Both the position numbers and the translations under genes were made by a program. Shown here one piece after another: positions 8,197-16,093 of a stretch of DNA of 64,000 nucleotides. This stretch comes from JACVRW01 sp963733885 (GTDB lineage: Bacteria; Actinomycetota; Thermoleophilia; Solirubrobacterales; Thermoleophilaceae). The DNA is taken from NCBI GenBank assembly GCA_963733885.1, contig CAVTES010000008.1:286144-350143 (forward strand). The letters run 5' to 3'. The notes beneath the pieces are model-generated. The model saw only the letters and a list, made by a program, of their open reading frames with translations, ran no database searches and was not told where the DNA came from. Every line of letters begins with the position of its first letter. Positions within the stretch are counted from its first letter, which is position 1.

Positions 8197-8907
8197 CCGC
8201 TTAAGGAGGTCGCCGACGGCGTGTGGCCGCTGCGCGGCGGCCTGCTGAGGACGATGAACGTCTATCTCGTTCGCGACGACGAGCGCGGCGGGGTCCTGGT
8301 CTTCGACGCCTGCGAGAAGGGCATGGCCGCGTCGATCGTCGCCGCCGCCATCCCGCTTGGCAGGATCTCGCGGGTCGTGCTCGGCGACGGTGACACCGAC
8401 CACTGCAGCGCGGCGCCGGCGCTGCGTGCCTATGCCGACGTCCTCTGCCACCCGGACGCCGTCGAGCAGGCGCAGGGCTCCGGCGGCCGGGACTACTGGC
8501 GCCCCGAGGCTTTGCCGCTCGACGTGCGCCTGCTCCACGGCTTCACTCACCGCTTCGTCTGGGACGGGGGGCCGGTGCATGTTGGACCGCACCGTCCGCG
8601 AGGGCGAGCGGCTCGCCGGCTTCGAGGTCGTCGACCTGCCCGGCCACGCACCCGGGCCGATCGGGCTCTGGCGTGAGCGCGACCGCGTGGCGCTCGTCTC
8701 GGAATGCTTCTACATGAACGACATGCACGGCAGGCCGCAGCCGCCGAGCGTCCCGCTCGACTCCTACAACCTCGACACCGCGCAGGCCAGGCGCTCGATC
8801 CGCAAGCTCGCCGAGCTGCGTCCCGCCATCGCCTGCCCCGGGCACCTCGGGCCCCTCAACGGCGCCGACGTGGTGGCACAGCTCGAACCGCAGCGGCCGC
8901 CTGACTG
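8197..8907 (+). pseudogene. Metallo-beta-lactamase-fold hydrolase, frameshifted and missing metal ligands
   Basis: The first frame gives LKEVADGVWPLRGG, MNVYLVRDD and a helix before VVLGDGDTDHCSAAPAL. Near 8570-8590 the family-like reading moves to another frame, continuing as TVREGERLAGFEVVDLPGHA, then GLWRERDRVALVSE and PAIACPGHLGPLNGADVV. The shift lies close to a run of six G and could be corrected by removing one base. The usual HxHxDH metal motif reads DGDTDH, with both first histidines replaced by Asp, so catalysis would be impaired even without the shift. No clear start codon stands before the conserved N-terminus, so the left boundary is approximate. Confidence 0.6.
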
Positions 8908-8984
8908 TCGCGCCTCGCGCGTCCGTTGGGCTACGGCACGAGTGCTCTCTTGCGCGAGAGCGAGAGCGCCCGGCGCCCGGGCGC

Positions 8985-9323
8985 TTACGCCCCGATGAAT
9001 TGGTAGTCCGTCTGGATCCGACCGTCGGCGCCGAGGACCACGAACTCGAGCCCCCCGCCGGCGACCTCACCAGTGTCAGTGACCATCTCCCAACGCCACG
9101 TGACGACATCCGCAAGCCTCGTCCCGTGGTCCTGTGGTCTGACCCCGTGGTCCTGTTGGGCGAGGTCGCGGGCCCCGACCACCCGCAGGAAGAGGCGCGT
9201 CCCGCCCGAGTCGCCGTCAGGACCCATCATCGCGCGGCCCACAAGTCCCGGCGCCAGAAGTGACACGACGCCGACGGCGATCCTTCCGCCCGCCAAGCCG
9301 ACCGCCAAGTCCCTGGGCTCCAT
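8985..9323 (-). CDS. Short chimeric ORF: DUF4267-like N-terminus joined to a SnoaL-like C-terminus
   Basis: The 112 residues join two unrelated halves. Residues 1-55 (GLAGGRIAVGVVSLLAPGLV, LFLRVVGARDLA) look like the start of DUF4267-type small membrane proteins. Residues about 70-112 (VTWRWEMVTDTGEVAGGGLE, ADGRIQTDYQFIGA) look like the end of a SnoaL/NTF2-like protein. The junction lies at a repeated 12-base word near 9121-9155, which codes QDHG twice. It is most simply a deletion that fused two neighbouring genes. The frame is open, so a protein may be made, but a function is doubtful. Confidence 0.45.
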   Translation of the reverse strand: MEPRDLAVGLAGGRIAVGVVSLLAPGLVGRAMMGPDGDSGGTRLFLRVVGARDLAQQDHGVRPQDHGTRLADVVTWRWEMVTDTGEVAGGGLEFVVLGADGRIQTDYQFIGA

Positions 9324-9516
9324 CAGCCGATCCTACGAGAAGGTGCCAGCCACACGACCGGAGCGATACTGCGCGCATGGCGCAACCGGACCGACGCAGA
9401 CGGAGGTTGCTCGAGCGTCGCCACTTTGTGGCCGTCGCTCCAGGCGCCGCGGGCGGTGCGCGACGCCATGCCCAACGGGCCGCAATCGTCAGCCCGCCTT
9501 AGCGTACGCTCGAGGA

Positions 9517-10029
9517 ATGGACGCCTTCCTCACTATCGCGAGCAAGCGGGAGGTGCGCGAATACGCTGATCGCCCGATCGATCCCGGGGTCGTCCGGCTC
9601 GTCCTCGAGGCTGGGCGGATCGCCGGCAGCGCCGCCAACCGCCAGCCCTGGGACTTCTTCATGATCGAGTCCGAAGATGCGCGGGCCAAGGTCGCCGAGT
9701 CCGTCTACGAACCCTCAAACCTCCGCGGCGCCCCGCTGGTGGTCGTGATCGCGATCCGTGGGCGCCGGCAAGCAGGGTTCGACACTGGGCGCGTGGCCCA
9801 GAATATGATGCTGGCCGCTTGGAGCGAGGGAATCGGCTCGTGTCCGAACGGGATGCACGACCGTGAGCAGGTGAAGACGCTCCTCGGCCTCCAGCAGGAT
9901 CAGGAGCCCACGATCGTCCTGACGTTCGGCCACCCGGCTCGCACCAGGAAACCGGAGGCGCATTCCGCCATGCAGTGGCTCGAGCGCGCCGATCGACGAC
10001 CGCTCGACGACGTCGTCAAGCGCGTCTGA
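9517..10029 (+). CDS. Nitroreductase-family protein
   Basis: The 170 residues show the FMN-binding nitroreductase pattern: SKREVREYADRPIDPGVV near the N-terminus, SAANRQPWDFFMI (phosphate/flavin contact), GRVAQNMMLAAWSEGIGSC in the middle and a C-terminal GHPAR segment. Such enzymes use NAD(P)H to reduce nitro groups, quinones or similar acceptors in the cytoplasm, usually as dimers. The ATG at 9517 follows a GAGGAA site. The protein is shorter than many members (about 190-220), yet all core segments appear. It stands alone and gives no substrate hint. Confidence 0.85.
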   Translation: MDAFLTIASKREVREYADRPIDPGVVRLVLEAGRIAGSAANRQPWDFFMIESEDARAKVAESVYEPSNLRGAPLVVVIAIRGRRQAGFDTGRVAQNMMLAAWSEGIGSCPNGMHDREQVKTLLGLQQDQEPTIVLTFGHPARTRKPEAHSAMQWLERADRRPLDDVVKRV

Positions 10030-10338
10030 CGGGGCCCTGTTAGAGCTCGTCTCGCAGACGGTCGATGGACCTGCTCTGCGGCGCTCATCCGGCGGCGGGC
10101 TTCGGCAGAGGTGGAATCACTCCGTGGGGTCGATTACCTCCTCCATCCGGACTCGCTGGCCCATGCGAAGGCAGACAACCGTGATCCCCCACCTCCCGGC
10201 ATGATGCGATCCGGGCGCTCGCGGCCACGGGGGACGCACCGCGTCACACTCGACTTCGATGTCTGGTCGTGATTGTCGCTGGCCTATGCTCGCCGCGTGG
10301 CGGCTGGCAGGAGTTCGATCGTCCCGGAGCTTTCGATC
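10030..10338. other. Gene-free stretch upstream of the ltrA-like gene
   Basis: Nothing here reads as a gene. The right part must hold the promoter of the LtrA-like gene. If translation began at an upstream GTG or TTG (10273 frame), about 22 more residues would be added; these look non-conserved. Confidence 0.4.
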
Positions 10339-11481
10339 ATGCGCACCCGTCAGGCGGGCGAGCAGCGGGCGACCTTCTTCGAGCTGTTCTTCGACCTCGT
10401 CTACGTCTTCGCGGTCACGCAGCTGTCCCACCACCTTCTCGCCGACATCAGCTGGGCGACTGCGGCCGAGACGGCGTTCATGCTCATGGCGCTGTACTGG
10501 GCGTGGAACTACACCACCTGGATGACCAACTGGTTCGACCCGGACACGGTCCCGGTCCGGCTCGTGCTGGTCTTCGTGATGCTCGCGAGCCTGCTGATGG
10601 CGGTGGCGATCCCGGAGGGTTTCGGCGAGCACGCTCTCCTGTTCGCGTGCGCCTACTCGGGCCTGCAGGTCGGGCGCAACGCGTTCGTGGTCGCGGTCAC
10701 GCCTCGCGGTCGGTTTAACCAGAACTTCCGCCAAATCCTCGCCTGGAGCTTGCTGTCGGCCCCGCTTTGGGTGGCGGGCGGCGTCGTCGACGCCGACGGG
10801 CTGCGCTGGGCGCTGTGGCTGGCGGCGCTGGGCCTTGACCTGGCGGGGCCGTTGGCCGCCTACTGGCTGCCGCGCTTCGGCAATACGCCGATGAGCCAGT
10901 GGCAGATCGAGGGCGCCCACTTCGGCGAGCGCTTCCAGCTGTTCGTGATCATCGCGCTGGGCGAGAGCATCGTGCTGGCGGGCGCGACCGCCTCAGACAC
11001 GGGGCTGGACGTCGAGGTCGTCGTCGCGCTCCTGCTCGCCTTCCTCTCCTCGACAGCGCTCTGGTGGCTGTACTTCGGCCAGGTCGCCGCCACCGTCTTG
11101 GAACGGATCCGCATGGCCACGGTTGAGGAGCGAGGCCAGATCGGCCGCGACATCTACACCTACCTGCACCTCCCGATCGTCGCCGGGATCGTTCTCGTCG
11201 CGGTCGCCGACGAGCTGGTGATCGCGCATCCGGCCGACGACCTGCAGGACGGGGGCGCGCTGGTCGCGCTCGGCGGCCCCGCCCTCTTCCTCATGGGCCT
11301 GATGGCCGTCGCCGCCAGGATCGGCTACGCCCAGAGCGGGCCGCGAGTCGTCGCCGTCGTTGCGATGCTCGCCGCCGTGCCGCTCGCTTCCGGCGCGAGC
11401 GGGCTACTCGTCTCAGCGTTGCTCACAGCGCTCCTGGCGGTGCTGGTCGTGGCCGAGCAGCTACGCGGCGGGCACGCCTGA
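10339..11481 (+). CDS. Low temperature requirement protein A (LtrA)-like membrane protein
   Basis: About 380 residues with many hydrophobic segments. The N-terminal signature FFELFFDLVYVFAVTQLS is typical of the LtrA family, as are HFGERFQLFVIIALGESIV in the middle and the following membrane segments. The family is widespread in actinobacteria; the name comes from a Listeria mutant and the biochemical role is not known. The start was set at the ATG at 10339 because conservation begins shortly after it (MRTRQAGEQRATFFE). It is monocistronic. Confidence 0.88.
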   Translation: MRTRQAGEQRATFFELFFDLVYVFAVTQLSHHLLADISWATAAETAFMLMALYWAWNYTTWMTNWFDPDTVPVRLVLVFVMLASLLMAVAIPEGFGEHALLFACAYSGLQVGRNAFVVAVTPRGRFNQNFRQILAWSLLSAPLWVAGGVVDADGLRWALWLAALGLDLAGPLAAYWLPRFGNTPMSQWQIEGAHFGERFQLFVIIALGESIVLAGATASDTGLDVEVVVALLLAFLSSTALWWLYFGQVAATVLERIRMATVEERGQIGRDIYTYLHLPIVAGIVLVAVADELVIAHPADDLQDGGALVALGGPALFLMGLMAVAARIGYAQSGPRVVAVVAMLAAVPLASGASGLLVSALLTALLAVLVVAEQLRGGHA

Positions 11482-11579
11482 CGGTCGCGAGCTCGACACC
11501 TAGACCCGGTCTGAGAGCAGCGCGCCCGCCGCCCTCTGCGTCATCCCGCCGACCCGGGCTCTAGCGACGACCCGCGCGG

Positions 11580-11811
11580 ACCGGCGCCCGCACCGCCGGG
11601 TTTCCGGATTCACCGCGTCCCGTCCTCCACCCGAAAGGGCGTAGTCACGCTCCCCAGCGGTCTGCGAGTGACGAGCGTCGCGCGCACGCTGGTCGACCGC
11701 TCGCCGGCACGGCCTGCTTGACATGGGCGCCTTGAAGCGCTCACGCGAACGCGTGGAGTGGCGTCCGTCGCTGGCGACGCTCGACAGCGTCATCGCGGAT
11801 CTCGAGGACTG
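11580..11811 (+). pseudogene. Remnant resembling an AbiEi-type antitoxin/DUF559-associated protein
   Basis: One frame gives GFRIHRVPSSTRKGVVTLPS and then GLRVTSVARTLVD, which matches the strongly conserved 'IHR....DVT..dGipVTs.aRTLvDla' stretch of AbiEi-like antitoxins and DUF559-type proteins. That frame ends at a stop near 11716. A second frame then reads LDMGALKRSRERVEWRPS and ends LATLDSVIADLED with a natural stop at 11811, which fits the end of the same family. The gene is therefore 5' truncated and frameshifted. The rest of 11482-11918 holds no recognisable gene. Confidence 0.4.
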
Positions 11812-11918
11812 AAATCGCGCAGGCTCCTGTCTAACGCACTGGAGGGGCCCTGAACTTCGTGCTCCCGACGCAGCCGTATGTGCGAACGCCGCGCGCGCCA
11901 GGCTTTTACGATCGTCAC

Positions 11919-12842
11919 ATGTGCCGTGTGCTCGCCTATGTCGGAGAGCCGATCTCGCTGGCGCAAGTGCTGTTTGAGACCGACAGCTCCCTCGTACGCC
12001 AGTCCTACAGCCCGCGGATGATGGAGAAGGTCCTCAACCTGGCCGGTTTCGGCATGGCGGCCTGGGATCCGCGCTCGGTCCATTCAGACGACCCGTTCAC
12101 CTATCGCGTGACGACGCTGCCGAGCTTCGATCCGAACCTTCGCAACCTGGCCGCCAAGCTCGCGCCGACTTGTCTCGTCGCGCACGTCCGTGCCGTCCTC
12201 GACGCCGATCACGAATCGGTCGCGCAGTCGAACCTGCACCCGTTCTATTTCCGGGACACGAGTGTCGCGCTGGCGCACAACGGCCACCTGCGCGAGTTCG
12301 GCCGCATGCGGTACGACCTCGTCCAGCACATCCGGCCCGACCTCGCGCAGCGCATCTCGGGGAGAACGGACTCGGAGTGGATCTATGCGCTCGTGCTGTC
12401 TCAACTCGATGATCCCTATGGGGAGCCGGAGACGCGCGAGCTGGCAGACGCCGTGGCATCCGCCCTGCGCCTCCTCCGCGAGGTCCGGGCGCGGCACGGG
12501 ATCGACACGTCGTCCCCGGTGAACCTGTTCCTTGTCACGGGGCGGTCGCTCGTCGCGACGCGGTTCTCATTCGACTATGGCTGGTATCCCGACGAGGACG
12601 CCCTCCTCGAGACGGACCTCCCGTACTGCAGCCTCTGGTACACCGTCGGTGGCGCCTACGTGCAACGTGAGGACGGCGAGTCGGCGATGGCGGCGAGCGA
12701 CGTGCTCCGCTCGTTGCTGATCGCCTCTGAGCCGCTCACGGTCGACATGTCCGCGTGGCTCGAGGTGCCGGAATATTCGATGATCACGGCAGCGATCGGT
12801 ACCGACGGGCTCGACTTCGAGACGCGCGACCTCGATGTCTGA
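11919..12842 (+). CDS. Class II glutamine amidotransferase (YafJ-like)
   Basis: The ATG at 11919 is chosen because it places Cys at position 2 (MCRVLAYVG), the N-terminal nucleophile of Ntn-type glutamine amidotransferases; longer starts would bury it. Further hallmarks are AHVRAVLDADHESVAQSNLH, FRDTSVALAHNGHLREF and SGRTDSEWIYALVL. The domain would release ammonia from glutamine; the acceptor is unknown because there is no synthase domain in the 307 residues. Its stop overlaps the start of the next gene by 8 bases, so the two are translated together and may form one functional unit. Confidence 0.85.
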   Translation: MCRVLAYVGEPISLAQVLFETDSSLVRQSYSPRMMEKVLNLAGFGMAAWDPRSVHSDDPFTYRVTTLPSFDPNLRNLAAKLAPTCLVAHVRAVLDADHESVAQSNLHPFYFRDTSVALAHNGHLREFGRMRYDLVQHIRPDLAQRISGRTDSEWIYALVLSQLDDPYGEPETRELADAVASALRLLREVRARHGIDTSSPVNLFLVTGRSLVATRFSFDYGWYPDEDALLETDLPYCSLWYTVGGAYVQREDGESAMAASDVLRSLLIASEPLTVDMSAWLEVPEYSMITAAIGTDGLDFETRDLDV

Positions 12843-13833
12843 CGGCCCGACGAGCACGGGTGGAGAGACCGCGGATACCGTCGCCTTCCTGGCTACGGTT
12901 CCGCTCCTCGAGGGAATCCCCGAGGCGGAGCTCGCCGAGCTCGCACGGGTCCTCCGCCGCCGCGACGCCGCAGCGGGCGAGGTCCTGTGGCGTGAGGGAG
13001 ACGAGGCACTGGGCATGGTCCTGATCGTCGACGGACAGGTGTCGGTCTCCCTGCGGCTACCGGGGGACCGCGCGCTCGAAGTGGCCAGCGTGGGGCGGGG
13101 GGAGGCGCTCGGCGAGATCCCGTTGCTCGACGGCGGACAGCACTCGGCGACAACGCGTGTGACCGAGCCGGCCAGCCTTCTCTCGCTCAGCCGCGCGGAC
13201 TTTGCCGCCCTCGTTTCACGCCAACACCCGACGGCGTTCGCGCTCAAGCGGCGCATCGCGCACGTGGCCTGCGCGCGTCTGCGCCTCCAGCTCGCGGCCC
13301 TCGCGCGGTCGCTCGGCGGCGGGCCCGGCGAGCACGCGGGCGACGCGGCCGAGGTCCTCGCCGAGCTCGAGTTCTGCGAGGCGCCGGACAGCAGGTACGT
13401 GCGTAGGCTCGCGGACTTCCGCACCTTCGACCCGCTCGCGCTCTGGGGATTCCTGACCGCCGGTCGCTTCGCCCGGTGCCCGGCGGGCCGCACGCTGATC
13501 GCCGAGGGAGCACCCTCGACGGCCTGCTACCTCACGATTAACGGCGCCGTGGAGAAGGTGATCGTCCGCGGCGGCCGCCGCATCCGCGTTGGGCTGGCGG
13601 GTCCCGGCCTGGCATTCGGGTACGAGAGCCTGATCGACGGCGGTCCGTCGCCGGTCACCGCGACGACCCGCGAGCGGACGCTGTTCTTGCTGTTGCCCCA
13701 AGACGCCTTCGAACGGCTGTTCCACCGCGAGAACTCCGAGTCGCACGTGTTCCTCGACGTGATCAACCGTGACCTCATGGCGGCGCTGCGCCAGGTGTTC
13801 CGCCCACAGGCCCGGCTGGCGTCGAGCGTCTAG
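12835..13833 (+). CDS. Protein with two cyclic-nucleotide-binding-like domains
   Basis: The 332 residues contain two cNMP-binding jelly-roll domains, at about 20-135 (VPLLEGIPEAELAELARVL, GEVLWREGDEALGMVLIVDG, GEALGEIPLLDGG) and about 205-325 (PAGRTLIAEGAPSTACYLTI, GYESLIDGGPSPVTATT). Neither has the canonical Arg of the phosphate-binding cassette (the first reads QHSATT where RSA is usual), so the ligand may differ or be absent. No helix-turn-helix follows, so it is not a Crp-type transcription factor. Coupled to the amidotransferase gene, it may regulate that enzyme. Its stop overlaps the convergent aminotransferase stop by 4 bases. Confidence 0.75.
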   Translation: MSDGPTSTGGETADTVAFLATVPLLEGIPEAELAELARVLRRRDAAAGEVLWREGDEALGMVLIVDGQVSVSLRLPGDRALEVASVGRGEALGEIPLLDGGQHSATTRVTEPASLLSLSRADFAALVSRQHPTAFALKRRIAHVACARLRLQLAALARSLGGGPGEHAGDAAEVLAELEFCEAPDSRYVRRLADFRTFDPLALWGFLTAGRFARCPAGRTLIAEGAPSTACYLTINGAVEKVIVRGGRRIRVGLAGPGLAFGYESLIDGGPSPVTATTRERTLFLLLPQDAFERLFHRENSESHVFLDVINRDLMAALRQVFRPQARLASSV

Positions 13834-15317
13834 CAGGCCAGCCTGGGCGGCAGATCCGCCGGCACGTCCGCCACGTCGCGGAAGTCCATCGCAAAGGACA
13901 TGAAGCGATAGACGTCTGCGAAATTGGTTGCGAGTCCCAGCGACGCGCGAACAGCGCCGCCCGTGGGCATCCCCACGAGCCCGATGTAGTCATCGAGGAT
14001 CATCCCGTCCTCGAACTCCTCCTCCACAAGGGTCTCCTTGGAGAGCGAGAACGCGACCTCCCCGGCGCCGGGATTGCAGAAGCACCCCGTCCGAACGGAG
14101 ATGTTGTGCGCTGCCGCGACGATGTCGACAAAGCGTTCGTCGACCACGCGGCCGTCCGGGTGCAGGAAGTTGAAGGCGATCGTCGCGCCGCGGCGGTCCC
14201 ACGTAGTCGGCCCATAAACGCGAACCAGCGGGCTGCCGTCCGAGTGCTCCAACCGTTGCATCTCTTCCAGCAACCACGTCCCGAGGCCCTCCACTCGCCG
14301 CGAGATCGTGTCGATGCCGATCCGCTCGATATGGCGCAGGCCGATCTCGACCGCCGGGATCCCGAGGTAGTCGACCGTGCCGTCCTCGAACAGCGCATGG
14401 CCGGACTGCGGCACGACCATGTCGCCCTGCACGTTCGCGGCGACGACGGTGCCCCCGCTGAACCAGGGGCGCCGCAGTCGCTCGACCGTCCGTCGCCGGG
14501 CGAGCAATGCGCCCAGGCCGGTCGGGTAGCCGAACATCTTGTAGAACGACACCGCGACGAAGTCCGGCTCGCACATCGACAGGTCGAGACGGCTCGTCGG
14601 CACGAATGCGGCGCAGTCAAGGAGGACGTCCCAGCCCCGTTCATGTGCCAGCTCAATCCACGCCAGCGGGTGCTTGACGCCAGAGAAGTTGGACTGCGCC
14701 GGGTAGGCGAAAAGGTTGTGGCCGTCTGCGGCGCCGTCTTCCAGATGGTTCTCGAGCACGCAGTCGGCCACTCGTAGATCGGGCGCCTCGAGCGGCACGT
14801 ACGCCGTCTGGGCCCCCTTCGCCCGGGCGAACTGGCGGATGCCGTTGACGGAGTTGTGGTTGTCGAAGGTCGCGAGGAAACGACCACGCGGCCCAAACGG
14901 GTAGGCCTCGCCGACGAGCCGCAGTGCGCCGGTGGCGTTCGGGGTGAAGATGCAGGCGTACTCGCTCTCGGGCGCGTTGAAGTGCCGCAGCACTGCCGCC
15001 CGCGCCTGCTCCACCAAGCCGCTGGCGGCCGACGAGGTGGGGTTGGCCGAGTGCGGGTTGCCGTAGACCGTGTCGCGCAGCATGCGCAGGTGCTCCTCGA
15101 CCTGCGACTCCGCGTAGAGACTCCCGCCGGTGTAGTCGAGGTAAACGTCGCCGCCGGCGTCGATCCGGCCGTACTCCGTGGAGCGAAGCTCATCGAGGAC
15201 GGCCGTTTCGCGGAAGGACGGATTCGCGTCGAGGAAGGCGGCCTGCGCCTGGGCCCGTCCGGACGGATCGAACCGCTCCTGCGCGACTGTGCCCGGCTTC
15301 TGGAACAGCGTCGCCAT
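13830..15317 (-). CDS. Class V aminotransferase, molybdenum-cofactor-sulfurase/cysteine-desulfurase-like
   Basis: About 495 residues, PLP-dependent. The N-terminal signature VYLDYTGGSLY, GNPHSANPTS and YACIFTPNATGAL lead to the lysine segment AVSFYKMFGYPTGLGALL, where Lys should bind PLP. The C-terminal loop SVRTGCFCNPGAGEVAFSL carries a Cys-rich motif like that of MoCo sulfurases (eukaryotic MOCOS/ABA3 N-terminal domains), rather than the SufS loop. Desulfuration of cysteine and transfer of sulfur to a carrier or cofactor is plausible. The ATG at 15317 overlaps the upstream DUF4395 stop (ATGA), so they form an operon with the small protein at 15884. Confidence 0.8.
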   Translation of the reverse strand: MATLFQKPGTVAQERFDPSGRAQAQAAFLDANPSFRETAVLDELRSTEYGRIDAGGDVYLDYTGGSLYAESQVEEHLRMLRDTVYGNPHSANPTSSAASGLVEQARAAVLRHFNAPESEYACIFTPNATGALRLVGEAYPFGPRGRFLATFDNHNSVNGIRQFARAKGAQTAYVPLEAPDLRVADCVLENHLEDGAADGHNLFAYPAQSNFSGVKHPLAWIELAHERGWDVLLDCAAFVPTSRLDLSMCEPDFVAVSFYKMFGYPTGLGALLARRRTVERLRRPWFSGGTVVAANVQGDMVVPQSGHALFEDGTVDYLGIPAVEIGLRHIERIGIDTISRRVEGLGTWLLEEMQRLEHSDGSPLVRVYGPTTWDRRGATIAFNFLHPDGRVVDERFVDIVAAAHNISVRTGCFCNPGAGEVAFSLSKETLVEEEFEDGMILDDYIGLVGMPTGGAVRASLGLATNFADVYRFMSFAMDFRDVADVPADLPPRLAC

Positions 15318-15874
15318 CACGCAACCGCGCGCTCGGGCAACTGGCACTCACCGTGAGCGCACACCTCGAACCCCGGGTCCTTGGTGGCCCAGCCGTGTCG
15401 CACCAGCAGGCCGTGGATCTTACACCCCAGGCACACGCCGAGAACCGACTCCATCCACATCAACGTCAGGCAGATGGCGCAGATCGTCCGGGGGAGTGTG
15501 CCGCGCACACCGCTGTTGGTGATGACCATCATCGAGAAGGCCATGCCGAGGCCGAGCGTCCAGGCGAACCGCTTGGGCTTGGCTGAGACCCAGTCCGGCG
15601 GGTGGCGGAGCGTCATCGCGCGCGCGATGACGCCCATCGGGCTGTACCGCAGCCCGGCCGTGAGCCGGACGAGGAACTCGACGAAGAAAAGGGTCGAGAC
15701 CACCTGCAGCGGCACGTACTCCGCGGCGAAATACGCATAGCCGAAGGCCACCGCGCCCAGCACCATGGTCAGGCCGGCGGCCGCCCGGACCTCGTTCTCG
15801 TCGAAAACGGCGGCCTGCAGTGCAGTGCCGTCTGGCGCCAGGTCCGAGATGCGCTGACCGAGGCTGAGCTCCAT
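15317..15874 (-). CDS. DUF4395 membrane protein
   Basis: The 185 residues include about four membrane segments and the family motifs: FDENEVRAAAGLTMVLGAV at the N-terminus, TAGLRYSPMGVIARAM in the middle and VCLGCKIHGLLV near the C-terminus. The CLGC pair and the later Cys (EVCAHGEC) suggest a redox or sulfur-handling role. DUF4395 proteins are often found beside thioredoxins or rhodanese-type proteins. Here the neighbour is a desulfurase-like enzyme, which fits sulfur handling by inference. The gene is translationally coupled to the downstream aminotransferase. Confidence 0.82.
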   Translation of the reverse strand: MELSLGQRISDLAPDGTALQAAVFDENEVRAAAGLTMVLGAVAFGYAYFAAEYVPLQVVSTLFFVEFLVRLTAGLRYSPMGVIARAMTLRHPPDWVSAKPKRFAWTLGLGMAFSMMVITNSGVRGTLPRTICAICLTLMWMESVLGVCLGCKIHGLLVRHGWATKDPGFEVCAHGECQLPERAVA

Positions 15875-15883
15875 GACGTCCCC

Positions 15884-16069
15884 CTAGTGAGAAGCGGCCT
15901 GTTCCGCAGTCGATGCGCTCGGGATGCCGAGCAGTTCATCGAGCACCCAGATCAATCCCAGCCAGCCGATGAACAGCTGGGGGTGGTCTTCGCCGTCGCC
16001 GGCCTGGCCGGTGATCTCGTCGCCGTTGACGACGACGTCGATGGTGATGTGCTTGGTCTGGGCGCTCAT
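15884..16069 (-). CDS. Small conserved-looking protein with FxGWLGLI motif
   Basis: Starting at the ATG at 16069 this gives 61 residues: a beta-rich N-terminal part (TKHITIDVVVNGDEITGQ) and then HPQLFIGWLGLIWVLDELLG. The pattern DG....F.GWLGLI..L is found in many short actinobacterial proteins of unknown function. It lies 9 bases upstream of the DUF4395 gene and very likely begins that operon. No membrane segment, metal motif or catalytic residue is evident. Confidence 0.6.
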   Translation of the reverse strand: MSAQTKHITIDVVVNGDEITGQAGDGEDHPQLFIGWLGLIWVLDELLGIPSASTAEQAASH

Positions 16070-16093
16070 GAGCAGAGCATCCAACGCCGGGGC

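Noticed and set aside
9324..9516. Possible gene scrap around MAQPDRRRRRLLERRHFVAVA
   Set aside because: Arg-rich, short, without family similarity; more likely noncoding upstream sequence of the nitroreductase gene.
10117..10920. 267-codon minus-strand frame overlapping the LtrA gene
   Set aside because: His/Arg/Gln-rich antisense shadow of a clear membrane protein gene.
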